A stretch of 64,000 bases of DNA from Flavobacteriales bacterium (GTDB lineage: Bacteria; Bacteroidota; Bacteroidia; Flavobacteriales_D; Sanyastnellaceae). Location: contig JADKIZ010000014.1 of NCBI GenBank assembly GCA_016722445.1, positions 62,001-126,000 on the forward strand. Direction: 5' to 3'. This document shows, piece by piece, positions 57,834 through 64,000 of the stretch; the stretch's first letter is position 1, and each line of letters opens with the position of its first letter. A model generated the notes under the pieces. It did no database searches and was not told where the DNA came from. It was given only the letters and a program-made list of their open reading frames with translations. The position numbers were made by a program, and so were the translations under genes.

Positions 57834-58644
57834 CACGACATAAGCAGGGCTAATGCATGCCTTGCGGCTTTGAGCAAACGTAGCTCTTTGAGATAAGTTT
57901 TTAGATATATCAAATGAAAAATGCGTTCTTCTTTTTTCTGTTGTGATGCTGACAATACTTTTTGTTGTACCTCTTTCATAAAACGCTTGTAATGTGTTTC
58001 CATCACAGTTGTAGCACTCATGCTCGAGTCGTGTCGCCTTCTGATTTCATATACCAATTGGTCGATATGGCCATATTTTCCTTTTTCGGATAATTGAAAA
58101 AAGAATATTCTGTCTTCCATGACCAGCCAATCTTCCGGAAACATGAGTGTGTCCATAGTGCTGCGCCTTATCATCCAGGTAACGCCTGAAAAACATTTTG
58201 GCTGAAACAAAGCCATCTCTAAGTGAACTTCACCTTCAATATGTGGTTGATAGGTGTTCAAAACGTAGTTGTACGATTCATCAGAAATGGTCACGACACC
58301 ATCACAAAATGAATATTCTGGGTGTTGGGTCAGAAAATTAATTCTGCTACTCAAGCTGGATGGAGGTAATTTATCATCGGCATCCAAAAAGCACAAATAT
58401 TCACCTTTGGCTATTCTGATGCCAGCATTTCTGGCCATACTAATGCCCTTCCTGCTTTCATGAATCAAGATGATTCTTTCATCTTGAAATGCAAGAACAA
58501 CTTCAACCGTTTGATCAGTGCTGCCATTATCTATGACAATGAGTTCCCAGTTTGAAATGTCCTGAGATTGCAGAGAATGTATGGCCTCTGCAATGTAGTC
58601 TCCACATTCAACGATGGCATGATGATGCTCACTGAGGGATTCAT
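57833..58644 (-). pseudogene. family 2 glycosyltransferase, frameshifted near the N-terminus
   Basis: About 270 residues when repaired. GT-A fold: N-terminal NPSVSIIMPSLNV, then DYIAEAIHSLQSQ, ELIVIDNGSTDQT, SMARNAGIRIAKGEYLCFLDADD (metal-binding DxD) and a C-terminal helical part. Adding one G at the CC of 58603-58604 (plus strand) joins NVGDYIAEAIH and gives an uninterrupted GT2. The ATG at 58644 overlaps the upstream stop as ATGA. Likely acts on envelope or surface polysaccharide in concert with its neighbours. Confidence 0.88.
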
Positions 58645-59747
58645 GAGTGCTTGGTGGTTATGAGTTGATCTATTCGTGCGAATTGTTTTTCGTAGGTGTT
58701 ATTGTAAGCGAATTCAATTCTACTCTTTCGAGCGAATTCTCCAAACTGCAAATCGGGTTTTGTACTTAACAGTTTGAAGTGAGCGATAAATTCATCTTCA
58801 GAATACGCCATGAGCAACAAGTTCGGCGTAGATTCAAATTGCATGATGCGATTGATGACAATCGGTTTTCCCGTTGCGAGATAGGTCATGATTTTGTGCA
58901 GATTCGCAAAAATTTCCGGGTGTTGATCAGCCAGGAAAGCAGCAAACAAAATGTCGGCCTGACACATTGCAGACCATGAGTCAGACTCGTTTAATTCACC
59001 GGTGAATGTCACGTTTGGGTGTTGACTAAGATCTTCTATGTGTTTAGTTATGTCGGGATCAATCGTTTGGCTGAGGTTACTAATACCACAATTCCCAACG
59101 AAGTAAAAGTGTATGTTGTCGAACTGCGTCGTAACTTGATGAAGCCAATTCCAGGCGATGTCTTTTCGCATGAAGTTTCCGACAAACACTGCACGAAGCT
59201 TTTGAGTAGAAGGCATCAAACTGTAGGTTGAGCCAATTACCTCCTGATATCCATGTTGGATAAAATAACTATTTGGATTGTGCTTTTTCAAATTTTCCAC
59301 AATGCCATCTGTCACGCCAAAACAAATGTCTGCTGAACGGCTTGCCCGCTCAAATTGAAACTGATAGTGATAATCCATACAATGATGGATGGTGAGTTCA
59401 GCATCGAAACAGTCTAGGTCGTAAAACCTTGAATTGTCAAAATTCCACACCACATCGAACTGTATTTGTAGATCAGATTCCATCTTTTTGATCAGACGCT
59501 TGAAGATCAATTTGCGAAGAACAGAAGGCCACCTCCTTAATCCTTTGAACCTATATCGGTCTTGAACCAACGTGATATGCTCAGGTAGGGAATCCGTTTT
59601 GATCTTGCTGACATTTGATGGCTGAAGAAACCAAACCTTGTTGCCGTATATACCGGCGACAATAGCATAGTGATGTTTTGAAACTTTCGATTTGCCCCAC
59701 GCTTCAGGGCTGATCAACAGGATTTTTTTATGTTGGAGGAAGTTCAA
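58641..59747 (-). CDS. glycosyltransferase (GT-B type)
   Basis: 368 residues. Start TTG at 59747 overlaps the stop of the preceding gene (TTGA) and gives MNFLQHKKILLISPEAWG; the longer frame upstream is within the neighbouring gene. N-terminal Rossmann-like domain, VVWNFDNSRFYDL, SADICFGVTDGIVENLKKHN, and the C-terminal donor domain (AVFVGNFMRKDIAWNWLHQV ... IMTYLATGKPIVIN). Resembles GT1/GT4-like enzymes of unknown acceptor. Third member of the cluster from 60883. Confidence 0.82.
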   Translation of the reverse strand: MNFLQHKKILLISPEAWGKSKVSKHHYAIVAGIYGNKVWFLQPSNVSKIKTDSLPEHITLVQDRYRFKGLRRWPSVLRKLIFKRLIKKMESDLQIQFDVVWNFDNSRFYDLDCFDAELTIHHCMDYHYQFQFERASRSADICFGVTDGIVENLKKHNPNSYFIQHGYQEVIGSTYSLMPSTQKLRAVFVGNFMRKDIAWNWLHQVTTQFDNIHFYFVGNCGISNLSQTIDPDITKHIEDLSQHPNVTFTGELNESDSWSAMCQADILFAAFLADQHPEIFANLHKIMTYLATGKPIVINRIMQFESTPNLLLMAYSEDEFIAHFKLLSTKPDLQFGEFARKSRIEFAYNNTYEKQFARIDQLITTKHS

Positions 59748-60883
59748 ATTTTTTCTTGAATAGTTTGAAAATACAGGCGACCAACATTTTCCCTGGAGTA
59801 GCGTTGTGCCGCTTTTTCTGCAATATCGTTGTGATGAAATGTCGTTTGATCGAATTTCTCGAAAGCTGAGGCCCAATCTTGATCAACCAAGATTCCGTTT
59901 TCATCCGTGATTAATTCCGGTATAGCTCCAGCCCTGCTTGCAATCACCGGACAACCGCTGCAATGGGCTTCGGCTACCACTACGGAAAATGTTTCATATT
60001 CCGTTGGAACAAGAAATGCGGATGCCTGCCGCATTTCCATTGCCACCTCAAGAGGAGTGAGTTTGCCCAGAAATGTGACCTGATCCTCCATTTGGTTTTT
60101 ATGGACGAATTTTTTTAATTCCAATTCTTGTTGTCCATAACCACCAATACGGATGTGTTTTTTGATTCCTTTTTCCCGCAACTGAAGTAATGCTTCTATC
60201 GGCCAAAGAGGGTGTTTCGGCCATTTCCAGAATGCCACCATAAAAAAACTCTCCAGCCTTGGTGTATCGTCTGGGTGAAACTGTGCAACATCTACCGTAT
60301 TGGGCACTATGCTGATGTTTTGCGACCGGCCAGAATACCTGATGATGTCATCGGATAAACTCTTCGAGACGGAAATAATGGGCAACTGATGGTGAAATAC
60401 CTGAGCAATTCGTGGATGAATTTTGCCAATGCCAAAATTGAACTGAAATGCACTCCAATGTTCTGTGATAAATACACGTTCAGGTAAGTATTTTTGAAAA
60501 AGCTTATAGTGAACAAGAGCCGGATACGCAATGTAAAAATTGACGTGGGTGAAGTTTTCTGCAACCCGATGTTTCTTGAGCAGCTTGCGAAGCATCTTGG
60601 CATATTGATATTCCGTGAGCCACCAAAAGTTGAAGGATGGTTTTTTTCTGATCCTCAGGAATCCGTTTTCGGACAAATATTCTGGAGTTTCAATGTCCTG
60701 ATTGAATTCGAGATGCCAAACGGCTTGTTTGCAATAGGGGCTCAAACTCTCAATGTGGCGTTGAATGAAAATACCTCGGACCGGATCTTCCGGCGATGGA
60801 AACCAAGGTGTGATATGGAGAATGCGAATTTCGCCTTCTGATGAGGATGGTTTCTTTGGAAGATCTGCCGGATCGGATTGCAT
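59744..60883 (-). CDS. family 4 glycosyltransferase
   Basis: 379 residues with N-terminal HITPWFPSPEDPVRGIFIQRHIESL (acceptor domain start), ITEHWSAFQ, VSKSLSDDIIRYSG, VPNTVD, and the donor-domain EX7E region PTEYETFSVVVAEAHCSGCPVIASRAGAIPELI. Typical GT4 retaining enzyme. First gene of a four-gene minus-strand cluster with overlaps of one to four bases, so a polycistronic unit for surface-glycan assembly is likely. The start may be a few codons later than 60883. Confidence 0.9.
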   Translation of the reverse strand: MQSDPADLPKKPSSSEGEIRILHITPWFPSPEDPVRGIFIQRHIESLSPYCKQAVWHLEFNQDIETPEYLSENGFLRIRKKPSFNFWWLTEYQYAKMLRKLLKKHRVAENFTHVNFYIAYPALVHYKLFQKYLPERVFITEHWSAFQFNFGIGKIHPRIAQVFHHQLPIISVSKSLSDDIIRYSGRSQNISIVPNTVDVAQFHPDDTPRLESFFMVAFWKWPKHPLWPIEALLQLREKGIKKHIRIGGYGQQELELKKFVHKNQMEDQVTFLGKLTPLEVAMEMRQASAFLVPTEYETFSVVVAEAHCSGCPVIASRAGAIPELITDENGILVDQDWASAFEKFDQTTFHHNDIAEKAAQRYSRENVGRLYFQTIQEKI

Positions 60884-60966
60884 ATGCTATTTCAGGGAGT
60901 CAGGAGTGCTTATTTGATTTTTGCAGTGGATTTTGGCGAATTTACTCACATGTTTTTTTTCAGAAG

Positions 60967-60998
60967 TTGAAAAAATAAGCAAAGTCGTGCTATATTTG
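60967..60998 (+). promoter_or_regulatory. promoter of rpmH
   Basis: TTG at 60967-60969, 21 bases of spacer and TATATTTG at 60991-60998, a full match to the Bacteroidota -33/-7 pattern. The following CGCCCCTTTTCAAGGG contains a short CCCTT/AAGGG hairpin in the rpmH leader. Confidence 0.75.
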
Positions 60999-61037
60999 CG
61001 CCCCTTTTCAAGGGTAAATGTTTAAAACCAAAGAGTT

Positions 61038-61211
61038 ATGAGCAAACGTACTTATCAGCCATCTAACACAAAACGCAGAAACAAGCATGGATTCCGTAAG
61101 CGCATGTCTAGTGTAAAAGGTCGTGCTGTACTTGCTTCACGTCGTGCAAAAGGCCGCAAGAAACTGACAACTTCAGACGAAAGACGCCACAAAGGTATTG
61201 TGCGTCTGTAA
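61038..61211 (+). CDS. rpmH: 50S ribosomal protein L34
   Basis: 57 residues: MSKRTYQPSNTKRRNKHGFRK... with the L34 signature (KRTxQPSxxKRxxxHGFRxRM) and RRAKGRKKLTTSDE. The C-terminal tail RRHKGIVRL makes it a few residues longer than many L34 proteins. Highly basic, in the large ribosomal subunit. Preceded by its own promoter at 60967-60998 and followed by a strong terminator, hence monocistronic. Confidence 0.97.
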   Translation: MSKRTYQPSNTKRRNKHGFRKRMSSVKGRAVLASRRAKGRKKLTTSDERRHKGIVRL

Positions 61212-61237
61212 TCTGGTGAGGTTTCTCCAAAATATCG

Positions 61238-61269
61238 GCCGCTCCGGGATTTCCGGGGCGGCTTTATTT
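61238..61269 (+). terminator. rpmH terminator
   Basis: GCCGCTCCGG-GATTT-CCGGGGCGGC (10 bp including one G-U pair) followed by TTTATTTTT, 27 bases after the stop. Confidence 0.85.
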
Positions 61270-61292
61270 TTCGCCTAAATTTCTGGTCCGAA

Positions 61293-62420
61293 ATGAAAAT
61301 TGCTGTCAATACCCGCTTGTTGCTGAAGGGCAAATTGGATGGTATTGGTTGGTTTACCTATGAAAATTTCAATCGGATCACTCAGCGCCATCCTGAACAT
61401 GAATTTCATTTTTTCTTCGATAGACCGTTCGACCCTGAATTCGTCTTCGCTGAAAATGTGGTTCCACACGTGATACATCCCCAAGCCAGACATCCAATTT
61501 TATATCGGATCTGGTTCGATTATGCTGTACCGCGTGCGGTCCGAAAATGTGGAGCGGATTTATTTGTCTCTCCTGATATGATAGGTTCGCTGAAATTGTC
61601 CATTCCACAATTGTTGGTTGTACACGACCTCAATTTTGAACACTATCCAAATGACCTTACGCCATCGGCAAGTAAATTCTGGCGTAAACGAACACCCCTG
61701 AGTACCAACAAGGCAGACCGCATTGTTGCAGTGAGTGAATTTACCAAACGCGATTTGAAGAATTGTTATGGTATCGAACCTACTAAAGTGGATGTGGTTC
61801 ACAATGCTGCCGGTGAGATGTATCGACCACTGCCGGATCATGAGCAACTGGCGGTAAGGGCGAGCTACACCAACAACAACCTCTTTTTCATTTTTGTCAG
61901 CTCTATTCACCCAAGAAAGAATCTGCAGCGTGTTTTGTTGGCATTTGATGAGTTTAAAAAGCTACATCGAACAGCTCACAAACTTGTAGTTGTAGGTAAA
62001 AAGTTTTGGGACTTTCCGGAATTGGACCAGATTTATGACGCGATGGCATTCAAAAGTGATGTTGTATTCACCGGCAGATTGGAACAAGATGAATTGGTCA
62101 GATTAACGGCGAGTGCCACTGCTTCGCTATATGTGAGTTACTATGAGGGTTTTGGAATACCTGTGGTTGAGGCCATGCAGAGCGGCACTCCGGTGATATA
62201 TGCGAATGCCTCTGCTTTACCTGAAGTGACGGGCGAAGCAGGCCTCGCAGTAGATCCGTTCTCGGTGTCGGAAATCATGAATGCCATGACCAAGATCGCA
62301 ATGAATAGCGATTTGAGAAATGACCTGATCGCAAAAGGACTAAATCGTGCAAAGGATTTTTCCTGGGACCATTCTTCCGAACTTTTGTGGCAAAGCATGA
62401 TGAATTGTCGTAAAAAGTGA
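61293..62420 (+). CDS. family 4 glycosyltransferase
   Basis: 375 residues. N-terminal MKIAVNTRLLLKGKLDGIGWFTYE is typical of mannosyl/rhamnosyl GT4 enzymes; VHDLNFEHYP, KADRIVAVSEFTKRDL, VHNAA, SSIHPRKNLQRVLLAFD, and the EX7E motif in SYYEGFGIPVVEAMQSGTPVI follow in order. Stop overlaps the rnhB start by four bases (GTGA). Acts at the inner face of the membrane in glycan assembly; acceptor unknown. Confidence 0.92.
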   Translation: MKIAVNTRLLLKGKLDGIGWFTYENFNRITQRHPEHEFHFFFDRPFDPEFVFAENVVPHVIHPQARHPILYRIWFDYAVPRAVRKCGADLFVSPDMIGSLKLSIPQLLVVHDLNFEHYPNDLTPSASKFWRKRTPLSTNKADRIVAVSEFTKRDLKNCYGIEPTKVDVVHNAAGEMYRPLPDHEQLAVRASYTNNNLFFIFVSSIHPRKNLQRVLLAFDEFKKLHRTAHKLVVVGKKFWDFPELDQIYDAMAFKSDVVFTGRLEQDELVRLTASATASLYVSYYEGFGIPVVEAMQSGTPVIYANASALPEVTGEAGLAVDPFSVSEIMNAMTKIAMNSDLRNDLIAKGLNRAKDFSWDHSSELLWQSMMNCRKK

Positions 62421-63022
62421 GCTACCTGAAATCATTTCATACCAAAGGCATACTGGAAGCTGGCTGTGATGAAGCTGGCCGGGGATGTCTTGCTGGTCCT
62501 GTTGTAGCTGCTGCAGTTATTTTACCGGCCGGATTTCGTCATCCTTTATTGGACGATTCGAAGAAAATGTCAGAAAAACATCGCGATGAATTGAGAATCA
62601 TCATTTGCGAAAAGGCCCTGACGTGGGCTGTAGGCATCGTAAGTGTTCACGAAATTGACGAAATCAATATCCTGAATGCGTCATTTCTTGCCATGCATCG
62701 CGCAGTGAATCAATTGTCCAAAATACCCGAAGCACTACTCATTGATGGTAATAGATTTAATCCATACAAAGGCGTAAAACACCATTGCATTATCAAGGGC
62801 GATGGCATTTACAAATCCATTGCCGCGGCTTCGGTATTGGCGAAAACTCACAGGGATGAAATCATGATGGAACTTCATCAAGCATTCCCGGAATATGGAT
62901 GGAATGGAAATAAAGTATATCCGACCAAAGCTCACCGTGATGCGATTCGCCGGATTGGCGCTTGCGAACATCACAGGAAGTCATTTACCCTATTACCAGA
63001 GCAATTGAGGTTAGAGTTTTAA
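62417..63022 (+). CDS. rnhB: ribonuclease HII
   Basis: Cleaves RNA in RNA-DNA hybrids and ribonucleotides misincorporated in DNA. 201 residues, start GTG overlapping the previous stop. The catalytic GCDEAGRGCLAGPVVAAAV block is at residues 15-34, IDGNRFNPY near 115, and SVLAKTHRDEIM near 138. Normal length. Convergent with the T9SS gene eight bases downstream. Confidence 0.95.
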   Translation: MSYLKSFHTKGILEAGCDEAGRGCLAGPVVAAAVILPAGFRHPLLDDSKKMSEKHRDELRIIICEKALTWAVGIVSVHEIDEINILNASFLAMHRAVNQLSKIPEALLIDGNRFNPYKGVKHHCIIKGDGIYKSIAAASVLAKTHRDEIMMELHQAFPEYGWNGNKVYPTKAHRDAIRRIGACEHHRKSFTLLPEQLRLEF

Positions 63023-63029
63023 CGCTTGA

Positions 63030-64000
63030 CTAGTTGCGATCAAGGTAAACCTTGTCTGATATGAAAGTATTTTCTCCGACCACGGTCACGACATAAACGC
63101 CCACAGGTAGATTGCCGTCTACCACAATTTCGCGATAGTCGTTGTATTCCATGTCATTGAGATTCTGTGTCATCACTACTTGACCACTCAGGTTATAAAG
63201 TGTCATCACACCATCACCAGCTAATCCTGCTGCGGATGTATTGATGACAAAACCACCCTCAAACACTGTGGAGACAAGATTTGGAGCCATTTCTTCTTCA
63301 TCGATGTAGATGATTTCATCGCGTAATAATTCTTCTACGAAAATTTCGTCTTCCATGATAAATGCAGATGGAGAGCAATAGCAACCCAGTGGAGTTCCAA
63401 CGGCAGGACTCGATGAACTTCTAAAACCGATCAAGCAGGGAGGTCCCCAATCTGATTGTTGTGCGGGAATTGTTTTCGTTGTGCCATCGCATTGCGTAAT
63501 TACAGTGCTGTTTTTTCGACCTTGAACTTGAACGCTATATACCGTGCCGAGCGTGAGGGGCAAACTGGCTGGATTCGTGGATAAGCCGCCCCAACCGCCA
63601 TTGGTAGGCGAATTGATGGCTGGTCCAATTGGAGTGAACGGATTCGGAAGACATGGGTTTATGCTTACCGGCGTAAACCTGTAACGATAATTGTCCATTC
63701 CTGGAATAGCTTCACAGGTGATCTGCCCACCACTTGATTTGTTTCTCCATTTGCAACACATAGAAGCGGTGACACTCACGTATGGAATGGCACAGGTGTT
63801 TAAGATGCAAGGGCCACACCAAGCGGGATCGGTAGCGCATTTTCTGGCCCTGACGTACACTTCATAAATCTTATTGTATCGAAAAGGATTTGCAGAGGCT
63901 GCGTAACTGCTCGTTTCGAAGATGGGGTTTGTAGACCAAGCCGTACAAAAATCGGTGTTGCCATTGTCGGTTACGAATTTGAACTGATATTCGAAACCCG
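63030..64000 (-). CDS. secreted T9SS-type protein, 5' end beyond the window
   Basis: The frame is open to the window's right edge (about 322 residues visible). The visible part has fibronectin-like sections rich in cysteine (ATDPAWCGPCILNTCA, ITCEAIPGMDNYRYRF) and ends in a C-terminal domain with the T9SS sorting pattern (VMTLYNLSGQVVMTQN ... LPVGVYVVTVVGENTFISDKVYLDRN). An unusual acidic stretch (FVEELLRDEIIYIDEEEMAPN) precedes it and the usual PNP motif is missing. Full domain content and N-terminal signal lie outside the window. Confidence 0.8.
   Translation of the reverse strand, partial: GFEYQFKFVTDNGNTDFCTAWSTNPIFETSSYAASANPFRYNKIYEVYVRARKCATDPAWCGPCILNTCAIPYVSVTASMCCKWRNKSSGGQITCEAIPGMDNYRYRFTPVSINPCLPNPFTPIGPAINSPTNGGWGGLSTNPASLPLTLGTVYSVQVQGRKNSTVITQCDGTTKTIPAQQSDWGPPCLIGFRSSSSPAVGTPLGCYCSPSAFIMEDEIFVEELLRDEIIYIDEEEMAPNLVSTVFEGGFVINTSAAGLAGDGVMTLYNLSGQVVMTQNLNDMEYNDYREIVVDGNLPVGVYVVTVVGENTFISDKVYLDRN

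Overview
The window looks like chromosomal DNA of a Bacteroidota bacterium, most likely order Flavobacteriales (Cryomorphaceae/Crocinitomicaceae-like). The reasons are secreted proteins with type IX secretion (T9SS) C-terminal sorting domains, cysteine repeats of the GCMDxxACNYD type, Bacteroidota -7 boxes (TAnnTTTG), a LytTR/LytS pair with a Reg_prop/Y_Y_Y sensor, a HYC_CC_PP/HMA/TonB-receptor metal module and PorV/PorQ-like proteins. I see no rRNA, insertion sequence, prophage or CRISPR array.

Layout. 1-5.7 kb: 3' end of a phosphohexomutase, a broken membrane protein, then a copper/heavy-metal module (HYC_CC_PP protein, HMA protein, TonB receptor). 5.7-8.2 kb (minus): an overlapping operon of SPL-like radical SAM protein, unknown protein and O6-alkylguanine-DNA alkyltransferase. 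8.3-12.6 kb: sugar-phosphate isomerase, lipB, a polytopic membrane protein, gpsA. 12.6-20.8 kb (minus): a giant T9SS cargo protein and a LytTR/LytS-type two-component pair. 21-29.8 kb: glyS, an LRR cell-surface protein and two T9SS cargo proteins. 29.9-38.7 kb: recQ, kdsD-like gene, tatC and two more T9SS proteins. 38.7-45.7 kb: ribF, a small LRR protein, a NeuB-like synthase, aminopeptidase P, an MlaEF-like ABC pair, a lipoprotein and a SprT-like metalloprotease. 45.8-49.2 kb (minus): a three-gene envelope cluster (PorV/PorQ-like protein, helix-hairpin-helix outer-membrane barrel, and a mini-protein that is only a signal peptide plus a sorting domain). 49.4-56.6 kb: tRNA-Leu(UAG), tig, pnuC and a nicotinamide riboside kinase, gcvH/vanZ, proline dehydrogenase, M20 dipeptidase, LEA lipoprotein. 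56.6-64 kb: four overlapping glycosyltransferases, rpmH, another glycosyltransferase, rnhB and a truncated T9SS protein.

The main cross-cutting observation is that at least eight genes, including recQ, a sensor kinase, a SprT-like gene and two glycosyltransferases, are broken by frameshifts. Seven are repaired by adding or removing a single base, nearly always in a homopolymer run. One T9SS gene seems to change frame several times within 200 bases. This fits residual sequencing or assembly error better than real decay, so the frameshifted genes are annotated here across their full span. The envelope cluster at 45.8-49.2 kb and the repair operon at 5.7-8.2 kb are the best places to look for undescribed biology.
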